From: an uncultured bacterium
Lineage (GTDB): Bacteria > Bacteroidota > Bacteroidia > Bacteroidales > UBA932
Assembly (NCBI GenBank): GCA_949300025.1
Contig: CASGCS010000003.1
Location: forward strand, 1 to 64,000
Direction of reading: 5' to 3'
DNA length: 64,000 nt
The first letter of the stretch is position 1. The number at the start of each line of letters is the position of its first letter. The notes beneath the pieces are model-generated. The model worked only from the letters and a program-made list of their open reading frames with translations, did no database searches and was not told the DNA's origin. The position numbers and the translations under genes are program-made. Below are positions 25,444 to 33,946 of the stretch, in pieces.

Positions 25444-27551
25444 TATTCCATCTCCACATCGACCTTTACCGAATGCAAGGCATCCAGTTCCTCTTTTTTA
25501 GGATAGGCTATCCTTGCATGGTAAATCTCCCCCAAATGTTTTTTAAAGACATCCTTGATTATGTTTATCTCCTTGATGGAAATGTCTGCAAGAGCCAGTT
25601 GCGAATCAGATATACGCTGGCTGAGTATATTGTCCACCAGATCTGAAATGCTCTCCTTTGAGTAATCTTTCAGCGATCTTGAAGCCGCCTCCACCGCATC
25701 CGCCATCATGACCACCACCTGCTCCTTTGTAGTGGGCAGCGTTCCCTTATATGTGAATTTGTCTTTCTGGGATGAGTCGCCTCCGTTGTTGCAGTACCTG
25801 TTATAGAAATAGAGTGTCTGCGACTGTCCGTGATGCGACGTTATGAAATCTATGACCATCTGCGGCAAATGGTATTTTCTTGCCAGTTCCGCACCGTCGG
25901 GCACATGCTTGATTATAAGTTGCGCACTCTCCATGGGAGAGAGAGAGGCATGGTAGTGGATTCCCGGGGCTTCGTTCTCTACAAAACATTGCGGATTGTT
26001 CAATTTTCCTACATCGTGATAGAGCGCGCCGACCTTTACCAGAGTTGCATTTCCGTTGATTGCGGCCACGGCCCTTTCAGCCATATTCGCAACCTGGAGC
26101 GAATGCTGGAAAGTCCCGGGAGCCTTTTTCGCCAGCTCCTGTAGCAAAGGATTGTTGGTGTCGGAAAGATCCCTCAACGTAGAGATGGAAACCAGCATGA
26201 ATATCTTTTCCAGAAGATATACCAGCGGATATGTGGCAACTATCAAAAGTGCGTTCAGCAGAAGATAAAGGGCCGTTATGTCGAACCCGTCTATTCCTTC
26301 AGATTCGATAAGCCTGAAAGCCACTTCGACTGCAACCATCGCAATATAAATCATCAGAGCATTCATGAACTGCAGCCACCCTCTGTTAAGGAATTTGAAG
26401 GAGACTATTGCTATCCATCCCGCAAACAGATTGAGCCAAAATAATTTCAGACCATTTTCATCTATGATGAGCAACGGCAGGAGCATCAGTGTGTAGATGG
26501 GAAAGATAATTTTCGACCTGAAAAATGCCATCATATAGAGTGCAAATACCGAATATGGTATGAAAAACATATAGACAGATGACACGTTGTGTACGACAGA
26601 AGTAACCGCAAAGGAGAAAACTATCAGAAAAAGTATGAAATACAACTCGTTCAGCCGTTCGAAAAGCGACATGTCTATAAGGTATACCGCTATGTAGAGC
26701 GCCATGAAAATTGCCAGCAGGAAGAGCGCATGCGCCAGAACCAGCTCCCACCTGCTGCCCGAATAGCCCATGCTGGAGAGATATTCCGCCTTGTAGGAAT
26801 CAAGTATCTGCTCTATTTCCGCAGTGACAATCTCGCCGTTGGAGACTATCAGCTGGCCCGTGTAAATCATCCCTTTTGTAGGCGAGATAAAATCTACCGC
26901 ATCTTTGTGAAGCCTGTCGGTAGTTACTTTGTCATAAAAGAGGTTTGGCTCTATAATGCTCCCTATGTAGAGTCTCTGCAAAAGAGAATCTGCATTCATG
27001 TCAGGGAAAACGGCACGGAGGCTCGACTCTATGTATCTGTAAGCCTTGGACTGATCGTAGACATACGATTCCAAAAGTTCTGAATTGCTGTCGGGGCGCT
27101 GCAAAAAGATAAGATTAGTCCCGCCTGCTGCAACTGATGTGTCGTTTTCAGCCATGGACCTTACTGGCATCACGCCCTTCTGGTATATCTGCTTTATATC
27201 CTCATTGATTACGGAAAGTACGCTATCTTCCAGACTGTTGCGTACGGCAATCATGGAAAGCCTGTGCAGGACCCTGTTTACGACAGACTCGTCATAAGTA
27301 TAATATGGAATGACCTTTGAGGCCACCATGTCTCTTTCCGATGTAAGTTCCGCCTGGGTCTTCAGCAGAGGAAAATCCATTGGTGCGATAAGAGTCTCAT
27401 AAAGCCAGGCTCTTCCGCGCTGGTAATCGTATTTGAACTTTCCCTCGTTCGGAAAGATGAACATCATTATTGCAAAAGCGATGACAAGTCCCAGGCATAC
27501 GGCCTTGCTTGTCAATATTTTCTTAGTTTTCAGAAGTTCTTGTTTCTCCAT
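25443..27551 (-). CDS. pgpH: 7TM-HD cyclic-dinucleotide phosphodiesterase (PgpH/YqfF-like)
   Basis: 702 residues from the ATG at 27551 (MEKQELLKTKK). Order is: one N-terminal membrane helix, an extracytoplasmic 7TMR-HDED domain, seven membrane helices (about residues 260-450), then a cytoplasmic HD domain with HSLQVANMAE, LYHDVGKLNNP, HxxxSP-type and FITSHHGQS metal motifs. PgpH enzymes hydrolyse c-di-AMP. The start is favoured over a longer frame because a -7 box lies only four bases upstream. The stop falls in the second copy of the 72-bp repeat. Confidence 0.9.
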   Translation of the reverse strand: MEKQELLKTKKILTSKAVCLGLVIAFAIMMFIFPNEGKFKYDYQRGRAWLYETLIAPMDFPLLKTQAELTSERDMVASKVIPYYTYDESVVNRVLHRLSMIAVRNSLEDSVLSVINEDIKQIYQKGVMPVRSMAENDTSVAAGGTNLIFLQRPDSNSELLESYVYDQSKAYRYIESSLRAVFPDMNADSLLQRLYIGSIIEPNLFYDKVTTDRLHKDAVDFISPTKGMIYTGQLIVSNGEIVTAEIEQILDSYKAEYLSSMGYSGSRWELVLAHALFLLAIFMALYIAVYLIDMSLFERLNELYFILFLIVFSFAVTSVVHNVSSVYMFFIPYSVFALYMMAFFRSKIIFPIYTLMLLPLLIIDENGLKLFWLNLFAGWIAIVSFKFLNRGWLQFMNALMIYIAMVAVEVAFRLIESEGIDGFDITALYLLLNALLIVATYPLVYLLEKIFMLVSISTLRDLSDTNNPLLQELAKKAPGTFQHSLQVANMAERAVAAINGNATLVKVGALYHDVGKLNNPQCFVENEAPGIHYHASLSPMESAQLIIKHVPDGAELARKYHLPQMVIDFITSHHGQSQTLYFYNRYCNNGGDSSQKDKFTYKGTLPTTKEQVVVMMADAVEAASRSLKDYSKESISDLVDNILSQRISDSQLALADISIKEINIIKDVFKKHLGEIYHARIAYPKKEELDALHSVKVDVEME

Positions 27552-27555
27552 AGCG

Positions 27556-27563
27556 CAAAAATA
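27556..27563 (-). promoter_or_regulatory. -7 box immediately before the pgpH start
   Basis: TATTTTTG on the minus strand ends four bases before the ATG. With normal spacing transcription would begin at or inside the start codon, implying a leaderless or near-leaderless message. Confidence 0.5.
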
Positions 27564-27574
27564 GGAACTATTTG

Positions 27575-27895
27575 TCAAACCATTTTAAGACCTGCGACGG
27601 AAATTATAAGCATGACAATAAAAAAGATTCTTGCAAACGAGACCGGTTCGTGAAAAAAGAAAATGCCGAGCAGCACTGTCCCTACGGCTCCTATGCCCGT
27701 CCATACAGGATAAGCCGTGCTTATGGGCAGGGTCTGGACAGCCTTTGCCAGCAGCACCATACTGATTATAAGACACACGACAAATCCTGCCCCCCACAAA
27801 TAATATTCACTTCCGCTGCACTCCTTCATCTTGCCCAGACAAAAGGCGAATCCGGATTCAAAACAGCCTGCGACAATCAGAATCACCCAGTTCAT
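27575..27895 (-). CDS. sugE: Small multidrug resistance transporter, SugE/Gdx subtype
   Basis: 106 residues with four membrane helices. The essential glutamate is E13 (VAGCFESGFAF). YPVWTGIGAVGTVLLGI and SMVLLAKAVQTLPIS match the SugE/Gdx subtype rather than EmrE (WTGIGAVG is typical of Gdx). Known Gdx proteins export guanidinium. I saw no guanidine riboswitch upstream; the 69-base gap to the divergent esterase holds only promoter boxes. Confidence 0.88.
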   Translation of the reverse strand: MNWVILIVAGCFESGFAFCLGKMKECSGSEYYLWGAGFVVCLIISMVLLAKAVQTLPISTAYPVWTGIGAVGTVLLGIFFFHEPVSFARIFFIVMLIISVAGLKMV

Positions 27896-27925
27896 AATTT
27901 AATTTCCGACAGTTTTAAAAATAGA

Positions 27926-27953
27926 CAAAAATAGGAGAAAAATACTAATTTTG
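27926..27953. promoter_or_regulatory. Divergent -7 boxes of sugE and the esterase gene
   Basis: TATTTTTG on the minus strand (27926-27933) faces sugE; TAATTTTG on the plus strand (27946-27953) faces the esterase, 11 bases before its start. Neither has a good TTTG at -33. Confidence 0.5.
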
Positions 27954-27964
27954 CAGATAAAACA

Positions 27965-28816
27965 ATGATAATTATGAGACACGCTTCATTCGGCAGACTG
28001 CTTGCAGTTCTGACAATTTCCACGGTACTCTTTTCATACGAGGGCCACGCCAGAGAATTGATAGTCATAGAATCTGAAAATCTGAAATGTAATGATTCGG
28101 TATTGGTGTTCACACCAAGAGCCGAAAACGGGCTTGAGATTGAACCAGTTGCAAACCTTTTTCTGCTTCATGGCTGGGGAGGGTGCTACAGCAACTGGAG
28201 CGACAAGCATGACCTGCAGCAGATAAGCGACAGGACAGGTTTCAGAATAATCTGTCCGGACGGTTTCTACAACAGTTGGTATCTGAACAACAGCGACTCG
28301 TCACAGATGCAATGGCGCGACTTTTTCCACAAAGAACTTTACCCGCTGATGCAGGAAAAGTATGACATAAGGCCGGAAAGCACATTTATAACAGGACTCA
28401 GCATGGGAGGACACGGAGCGGTCAACATATTCATAGACAATCCAGACAAATTCAGGGCATGCGGCAGCATGAGCGGCGTGCTGAATCTCCAGCTTACAAG
28501 CCTGAAAGACAAGGAAGTTAAAAAGATTGTAGGAGACAAGACAGAGCGATACGACAGTGAAAGCGCGGTTGTCAGAATAGCTTCGGTTGCGGAAAAACTG
28601 AAAAAGGAAAACAAGCCCATTATAGTGACCTGCGGATACGGTGATGTCTACTCCATTTGTTCGGAAGAATTTTCAGACAAGTGCAGGGAACTGTCGGTAC
28701 CCCATATTCTGATGCTTTCTCCAGGAGTCCATTCATGGGCATACTGGGGCTTTGCACTTGAAGAGCACCTATTTCTGTTCAGCAAGATATTGAAAGGCGA
28801 AAATCTCGGATATTAA
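27965..28816 (+). CDS. Secreted alpha/beta-hydrolase esterase
   Basis: 283 residues with a signal peptide (LLAVLTISTVLFSYEGHA). The fold is the esterase D/tributyrin esterase type: LHGWGGCYSNW for the oxyanion region, the nucleophile in GLSMGGHGA (about residue 141), an Asp in the VTCGYGD region and His in PGVHSWAYW. It probably cleaves acyl or feruloyl-type esters in the periplasm; the substrate is unknown. Its last four bases overlap the convergent DUF3108 gene. Confidence 0.85.
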   Translation: MIIMRHASFGRLLAVLTISTVLFSYEGHARELIVIESENLKCNDSVLVFTPRAENGLEIEPVANLFLLHGWGGCYSNWSDKHDLQQISDRTGFRIICPDGFYNSWYLNNSDSSQMQWRDFFHKELYPLMQEKYDIRPESTFITGLSMGGHGAVNIFIDNPDKFRACGSMSGVLNLQLTSLKDKEVKKIVGDKTERYDSESAVVRIASVAEKLKKENKPIIVTCGYGDVYSICSEEFSDKCRELSVPHILMLSPGVHSWAYWGFALEEHLFLFSKILKGENLGY

Positions 28817-29484
28817 GCCACGCCGAGGAGAGCGATATCTATTTTCATCAGGCCTTCCATGCTGCTTACGCTGAAACGCAAAGGGCCGAGTCCTCTTTTA
28901 TACCATATTGTAAAATAGAGTTTCTGAGGAGAGTTGAGCAGGCTGATCTCAGATTCATTTGTAACCTTCATGGCATTGAACTTTCCGTATGGAACTTCTA
29001 CAGGCTCTGAAGGATGAACAACAATCTCCCCGAGGTTGACATCCATTGTCACAGCCATGTTGTCCATCATTCCCTGAAGCTTTACAGACGAGCCTTTGTA
29101 TCTCTCTCCGGGTTCGGTTATTTTGGGAAACATAACCTCGCCTCCCGTTCCAACCTGCTTGAGAGCTGAAAGGTTTGGCATAAGGAAAGCCATTATGTCT
29201 TTTGTATTTACAATATATAAATCTGCACTGTCTCTGTAAGTTACAGATGAAACGGAATACTTTTCCAAAAAGAGGGAGTCTGTATGGAATGTAATGTCAC
29301 ACACAATCTTGCCATCTTCTTCTCTTGAAACCATAACCACATAAAATTCACCGTTCCCCATTGGCGAGGTATATTCCACTTCATAAAAGAGTTTTTTCCC
29401 CATGGACGGCGCGAAAAACTCCAACTGCGCCCGGAGAGGGAGAGCGGCGATTGCCATAAACAGAAATGCCAAAATCCTTTTCAT
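28813..29484 (-). CDS. DUF3108 family exported protein
   Basis: About 223 residues from the ATG at 29484 (MKRILAFLFMAIAALPLRAQ, a signal peptide); the longer frame would overlap the upstream gene. The domain shows the DUF3108 pattern: FYEVEYTSPMGNGEFYV near the start, VPYGKFNAMKVTNES, and a C-terminal YFTIWYKRGLGPLRFSVS. Family function is unknown, with an envelope role likely. It lies four bases downstream of the DUF2461 gene, probably in the same transcript. Confidence 0.75.
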   Translation of the reverse strand: MKRILAFLFMAIAALPLRAQLEFFAPSMGKKLFYEVEYTSPMGNGEFYVVMVSREEDGKIVCDITFHTDSLFLEKYSVSSVTYRDSADLYIVNTKDIMAFLMPNLSALKQVGTGGEVMFPKITEPGERYKGSSVKLQGMMDNMAVTMDVNLGEIVVHPSEPVEVPYGKFNAMKVTNESEISLLNSPQKLYFTIWYKRGLGPLRFSVSSMEGLMKIDIALLGVA

Positions 29485-29488
29485 AACG

Positions 29489-30187
29489 TCAATACTCCTC
29501 CAGTGCATAATCTACAGCCATGTTTATCAACTTATTATACCTACAGCAACTTTTAAAGCGCTCATTCACATACTCCAACAGCCTGTCATTGCCACCGAAC
29601 AGAAACTTCTCCCCTATCGGCATAAAGAGTCCGAACTCTTTCTGCCTGATCAGTTCGTTCCACTCCTGCCTGATGTCGTTGAAACCCTGAGGCAGTTTTT
29701 TCAACACATCGCCGTCCAGTTTAAAACCTTTTGCCATAGCCACGGCGTCGAGAAATGTATCTCCGTTCACATATATCTCGTCCCGTATGCTTTTTACGAT
29801 TTTCGGGTCGGGGCGGTAAAGCCCTGCGGCCAAAAGCGAACCGCCGAGAAAGCCATTGTCATCTTTCCAGACCGGCTCTATATGAAAATAGTAGCCTGCA
29901 TACTGCGATTTTTTGCCGCCTTTGCAGATATAGGCTCCCATATGAGTTTTATAGGGCGATTTGTCCTTTGAAAAACGTATGTCCCTGTATATCCTGTATG
30001 TGCAATCCTTCAATGCAAGGGCAGAATCGCTTATGTCGCTGTCCCACTGCCCGATTTCTTTTATCAGAGCTGCCGCAAAATCGTTGAATACAGCCTGAAC
30101 ATGCAAATATTCAGCCTTATGTGCGTTGAACCATTCCCTGTTGTTATTCTCTTTCAGTCTGTACAGAAAATCATATACGCGTTTCAT
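29489..30187 (-). CDS. DUF2461 family protein
   Basis: 232 residues, cytoplasmic. The start FLYRLKENNNREWFNAHKAEY and the DCTYRIYRDIRFSKDKSPYKTHMG-type block (residues about 62-85) are the family signature (TIGR02453). Its members are widespread and uncharacterised. A -7 box lies 32 bases upstream. Confidence 0.88.
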   Translation of the reverse strand: MKRVYDFLYRLKENNNREWFNAHKAEYLHVQAVFNDFAAALIKEIGQWDSDISDSALALKDCTYRIYRDIRFSKDKSPYKTHMGAYICKGGKKSQYAGYYFHIEPVWKDDNGFLGGSLLAAGLYRPDPKIVKSIRDEIYVNGDTFLDAVAMAKGFKLDGDVLKKLPQGFNDIRQEWNELIRQKEFGLFMPIGEKFLFGGNDRLLEYVNERFKSCCRYNKLINMAVDYALEEY

Positions 30188-30218
30188 TTTTGCTCCATTT
30201 ATTCTTTCAAACGATGGC

Positions 30219-30226
30219 CAAAATTA
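30219..30226 (-). promoter_or_regulatory. -7 box of the DUF2461-DUF3108 transcript
   Basis: TAATTTTG on the minus strand, 31 bases before the start of the DUF2461 gene. No clear promoter for the rightward 5-alpha-reductase was found in the same 75-base gap beyond a weak TATTTTTA at 30239. Confidence 0.5.
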
Positions 30227-30262
30227 CAAATAAATTGTATTTTTACGGATTGTTTTTGAAAA

Positions 30263-31027
30263 ATGAGCGGTTTTAACATATTCCTTGCAATAATGGCCGG
30301 CATAGCGGTAATCGTATTCTTCACGCTATACCATATAACGGCCGGATACGGCAAATTCGTCACGGGAAAGTGGGGAATCACCATCAACAATAAACTGGGA
30401 TGGATATTGATGGAATCTCCGGTATTCATACTCATGACCATACTCTGGATATGCAGCGACAGGGCTCTCCAGCCTGCCATACTTGTAATTTTCATACTTT
30501 TCCAACTGCACTACTTCCAGCGTTCATTTATCTTTCCCCTGATTTTAAAGGGAAAAAGCAGAATGCCTGTAACGATAGTGGCAATGGGAGCCCTTTTCAA
30601 CATGCTCAATGCAGCAATGCAGGGAGGCTGGCTCTTCTATATTTCAGAACCCGACAGGTATGGCGTACAGTGGCTCTGCACGCCGCAATTTATCTGCGGA
30701 ACAATAATATTTCTCGCCGGGATGGCCATAAACATCCATTCCGACAGCGTCATAAGGCATCTCAGAAAAGATCCGGCCGATACCGGACATTATCTTCCCG
30801 CCAAGGGGCTGTACAGGTATGTGACCTCTGCGAACTACTTTGGGGAATTCATGGAGTGGTGCGGATTCGCACTGCTGACATGGAGTTGGGCAGGCGCGGT
30901 CTTTGCACTCTGGACCTTTGCCAACCTCGTCCCGCGCAGCGACACCATATATAAAAGATATAAAACCGAATTCAAGGAGCAGATGCAGAATAAAAAACTC
31001 AAACGCATCTTCCCGTACATATATTGA
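30263..31027 (+). CDS. Steroid 5-alpha-reductase (3-oxo-5-alpha-steroid 4-dehydrogenase family)
   Basis: 254 residues, all membrane helices, the size of human SRD5A1/2. It would reduce the delta4 double bond of a 3-oxo steroid with NADPH to the 5-alpha form. Matches to the eukaryotic family are strong: ESP at 51-53, HYFQRSFIFP at 83-92, GMAINIHSD at 153-161 and SANYFGEFMEWCG at 189-201. E51, Y84 and N191 line up with the ketone- and cofactor-binding residues of SRD5A2 (E57, Y91, N193). First gene of a tight rightward cluster, it overlaps the flavoenzyme gene by four bases. Ring substrate is inferred. Confidence 0.93.
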   Translation: MSGFNIFLAIMAGIAVIVFFTLYHITAGYGKFVTGKWGITINNKLGWILMESPVFILMTILWICSDRALQPAILVIFILFQLHYFQRSFIFPLILKGKSRMPVTIVAMGALFNMLNAAMQGGWLFYISEPDRYGVQWLCTPQFICGTIIFLAGMAINIHSDSVIRHLRKDPADTGHYLPAKGLYRYVTSANYFGEFMEWCGFALLTWSWAGAVFALWTFANLVPRSDTIYKRYKTEFKEQMQNKKLKRIFPYIY

Positions 31028-32262
31028 CCATGGAATCAAAACTTTTCACACCGGGCAAGATAGGCCCGCTTACCATAAGGAACAGGACAATACGCTCTGC
31101 TGCGTTTGAAAACATGGCGTACGGAAACAGCCCTTCCGAAACGCTCTTCAAATACCATACGAGTGTTGCTGCCGGAGGAGTGGGAATGACAACCGTTGCA
31201 TACGCTTCCGTAACGCAAAGCGGACTTTCGTTTGCAAACCAGCTATGGCTCAGGCCCGAGATTATACCGGAATTGAGAAGACTCACGGATGCAATCCATA
31301 AAGAGGGAGCGGCAGCCTCAATCCAGATAGGCCACTGCGGCAACATGAGCCACAGAGGCATAACCAAGTGTACCCCCGTATCTGCCTCCACCGGATTCAA
31401 CCTCTACTCCCCCACTTTCCACAGAGGACTTACTGAACCGGAAATTCTGGAGATGGCCAAAGAGTTCGGCAACGGGGTAAGGCTTGCAAGGGAGGCCGGA
31501 TTCGACTGTGTGGAGGTGCATGCCGGCCACGGCTATCTGATAAGCCAGTTCCTTTCGCCGTACACAAACAGAAGGAAAGACAGATATGGCGGCCCCCTTG
31601 AAAACAGGATGAATTTCATGCGGCTCTGCATGGAGCAGGTCATGGAAGCCGCCGGGGACGACATGGCAGTCGTGGCAAAGACCAACATGAGCGACGGGTT
31701 CAAGGGAGGCAACGGTATAGAAGAAGGGCTTGTCATTGCCAAAGAACTTAAAAAGTGTGGAGTCCACGGGCTGGTGCTCAGCGGAGGCTTTGTAAGCAAG
31801 GCTCCGATGTATGTAATGAGAGGGGCGATGCCTATAAAAACGCTGACTCACTATATGACCACCTGGTGGCTGAAGTATGGAGTGAAGATGGTGGGAAAAT
31901 ATATGATTCCTACTGTTCCGTTCAAGGAGGCCTACTTTCTGGAAGATGCACTCAAGTTCAGGGAGGCGATTCCCGACCTGCCGTTAATCTATGTCGGAGG
32001 GCTTGTTGCAAGAGATAAGATAGATATGGTGCTCGACAGCGGCTTCGAATTCGTGCAGATGGGCAGGGCGCTTCTCAACGACCCCTCTTTTGTGAACAAA
32101 CTGAAAAACGGCGAGTGCGAAAGATGCAACTGCGGCCACTCCAACTACTGCATAGGCCGCATGTACACCGTTGAAATGGCTTGCCACAGAAATCTGACTG
32201 AAAAGCTGCCACGCAGATTGGAAAAGGAGATTGACAGACTTGAAAAAAGGTGGAATAGATAA
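31024..32262 (+). CDS. Old Yellow Enzyme-type ene-reductase with a C-terminal cysteine cluster
   Basis: 412 residues, FMN (beta/alpha)8 barrel. The family motif HAGHGYLISQFLSPYTNRRK and DRYGGPLENR lie at about residues 161-192. After the barrel come C365, C368, C370, C376 and C387, like the 4Fe-4S site of the 2-enoate reductase/BaiCD branch, but the FAD/NADH domain of full-length BaiCD is missing. In gut bacteria such flavoenzymes reduce 3-oxo-delta4 or delta1 steroids and bile acids, often to the 5-beta form. Coupled to the 5-alpha-reductase by an ATGA overlap. The function is inferred. Confidence 0.85.
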   Translation: MTMESKLFTPGKIGPLTIRNRTIRSAAFENMAYGNSPSETLFKYHTSVAAGGVGMTTVAYASVTQSGLSFANQLWLRPEIIPELRRLTDAIHKEGAAASIQIGHCGNMSHRGITKCTPVSASTGFNLYSPTFHRGLTEPEILEMAKEFGNGVRLAREAGFDCVEVHAGHGYLISQFLSPYTNRRKDRYGGPLENRMNFMRLCMEQVMEAAGDDMAVVAKTNMSDGFKGGNGIEEGLVIAKELKKCGVHGLVLSGGFVSKAPMYVMRGAMPIKTLTHYMTTWWLKYGVKMVGKYMIPTVPFKEAYFLEDALKFREAIPDLPLIYVGGLVARDKIDMVLDSGFEFVQMGRALLNDPSFVNKLKNGECERCNCGHSNYCIGRMYTVEMACHRNLTEKLPRRLEKEIDRLEKRWNR

Positions 32263-32263
32263 C

Positions 32264-33112
32264 ATGGATCTCAAGAGAGGGAAAATGGCTGTCGCACTCG
32301 TTACCGGAGCAAGTTCCGGCATAGGATTCCATTATGCCCAGGAACTTTCCAAAAGAGGATACAGCGTGCTTATGGTAAGCAACCAGAAAAAAGAGCTCTC
32401 CGAGAAGGCCATGGTAATATCCCAGAATACCGGTGCGATTTATCTTGAGCCCGATGCTTTAGGAAACTTCACGGGAAATGAGAAGTGGGTTTCAACGCAT
32501 TGTGCAGACCTCTCCAGGCAAGAGGCGGCTCAAGAACTCTTCGATTTCTGCAACAGTGAGGGGCTGGATGTGGAGATATTGGTAAACAATGCGGGCATCT
32601 TTATTTTCAACGACATTGCAGATTGCAGCCCGCAACGTATAGACCTGATTCTCAAGTTGCATGTCTATACGGCCACCATGCTCTGCAGGCTGTTCGGTGA
32701 AAAGATGGCCGAAAGAGGCCACGGCTATATCCTCAACATGTCATCCCTTGCCGCACACACACCCTTTCCCGGAATTTCACTCTACTCTGCAACGAAAAGC
32801 TATCTCAGGAACATGAGCATGGCCCTGAGGCTGGAACTTAAGGAAAAAGGGGTCAATGTACTCACAGTTTCACCCGGGGCCGTGGCCACAGACCTCTATT
32901 CCCTGCCGCGAAACCTGCAGAGGCTGGGCGTAAGGATAAAAGTCATATACAGGCCGGAAAAACTTGCCCAAAAGGCTTTAGAAAAACTCTTCAAGGGAAG
33001 GAGAGAATTTGTTCCGGGCTTTGTAAACCGTTTTTTCAAACCGTTATACGCTCTTCTTCCGGAAAGCGTAAGGCTGTGGATGAGAAAAAAGACCGCATCG
33101 TTCAAAAAATAG
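32264..33112 (+). CDS. Short-chain dehydrogenase/reductase, candidate hydroxysteroid dehydrogenase (1)
   Basis: 282 residues from the ATG at 32264, one base after the flavoenzyme stop and preceded by AAGGTGG; longer starts would lie inside that gene. Classical SDR: TGASSGIG 14-21, NNAG 108-111, serine near 160, catalytic Y174-x3-K178 (YSATK). The 17-beta-HSD/DHRS-like C-terminus (FKPLYALLPESVRLWM) may touch the membrane. In this cluster a 3-alpha-, 3-beta- or 17-beta-hydroxysteroid role is likely. Cofactor preference is not clear from the sequence. Confidence 0.85.
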   Translation: MDLKRGKMAVALVTGASSGIGFHYAQELSKRGYSVLMVSNQKKELSEKAMVISQNTGAIYLEPDALGNFTGNEKWVSTHCADLSRQEAAQELFDFCNSEGLDVEILVNNAGIFIFNDIADCSPQRIDLILKLHVYTATMLCRLFGEKMAERGHGYILNMSSLAAHTPFPGISLYSATKSYLRNMSMALRLELKEKGVNVLTVSPGAVATDLYSLPRNLQRLGVRIKVIYRPEKLAQKALEKLFKGRREFVPGFVNRFFKPLYALLPESVRLWMRKKTASFKK

Positions 33113-33119
33113 AGGTATC

Positions 33120-33935
33120 ATGGAAAGGCATGTCGTAATAACCGGAGCGAGCGGAGGAATCGGCAAGGTGGTACTAAAGCATCTTCTCGAAAACGGGTAT
33201 ACAGTCTATGCCGCCTGCAGGGACTCTTCCAGACTGAAAGAGTTTTCGGATTATATGCCGGCGTCCCTGCATCCCATAATACTCGACATGGAGTCCCTTG
33301 CCTGCGTCGGAAAATTCTGCTCCGAGGTAATAGAAAAACTGTCGGGATGCCGTATAGACATGCTCATAAACAATGCAGGAATGATTGCGCCTGTTGTGGA
33401 GAGTACCGCGGACGGCTATGAACGCTCTCTTCAGGTAAACTACATCGCCCCCAAACTTATAACCGAAAGGCTTGCACCGCATATAGCTCCGGGCGGAAAG
33501 GTCATAAACACCCTTTCTTGCACCATCAACAGCGGGAACTTTGTTCAGATAGAGAAACATCCTCCAGGGCAGAGCATCAGGGAAAGTACAATCTCCAGCC
33601 TGAAACATTACAGCGACGCAAAATACATGATGGCGCTTTACACCGTGAATTTTGCGCAGGCCCATAAGGAGATAACAGTATGTGCGGCTGACCCTGGAAT
33701 TGTAAATACCGGAATAATTACAATGCACCGCTGGTATGATCCGCTGGCCGACATATTCTTCAGGCCCTTCATAAAAAGCCCTGCCCGTGGAGCGCGCCCG
33801 ATAATCAATGCCATTGAGTTTACAGGCACTGGAGAAAACGGTAAAGTACTGTTTTTCAAAGGAAACAAAATAACCGGACTGGGCAGGAAATTTCTGGCCG
33901 CAGCAGAAAGGGAAAGAGAGATAACGACAATATAA
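33120..33935 (+). CDS. Short-chain dehydrogenase/reductase, candidate hydroxysteroid dehydrogenase (2)
   Basis: 271 residues, a second SDR seven bases after the first but not a close copy. TGASGGIG 8-15, NNAG 84-87 and the active site YSDAK (Y164, K168) are intact. It resembles retinol-dehydrogenase-like SDRs, with a longer loop (VQIEKHPPGQSIRE, about 142-155) before the active tyrosine that may shape a bulky substrate site. Two different SDRs next to two ring reductases suggest oxidation and re-reduction at a hydroxyl with inverted configuration. Substrate is inferred from context. Confidence 0.85.
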   Translation: MERHVVITGASGGIGKVVLKHLLENGYTVYAACRDSSRLKEFSDYMPASLHPIILDMESLACVGKFCSEVIEKLSGCRIDMLINNAGMIAPVVESTADGYERSLQVNYIAPKLITERLAPHIAPGGKVINTLSCTINSGNFVQIEKHPPGQSIRESTISSLKHYSDAKYMMALYTVNFAQAHKEITVCAADPGIVNTGIITMHRWYDPLADIFFRPFIKSPARGARPIINAIEFTGTGENGKVLFFKGNKITGLGRKFLAAAEREREITTI

Positions 33936-33946
33936 ACCGTAATATC

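Noticed and set aside
25087..25506. 139-codon open frame on the plus strand across tmRNA and the repeats
   Set aside because: It lies mostly inside the ssrA RNA gene and the terminator repeats, and its internal protein repeat simply reflects the DNA duplication.
27896..27964. Guanidine riboswitch upstream of the SugE/Gdx gene
   Set aside because: The gap is only 69 bases and filled by two divergent promoters; none of the riboswitch motifs are visible.
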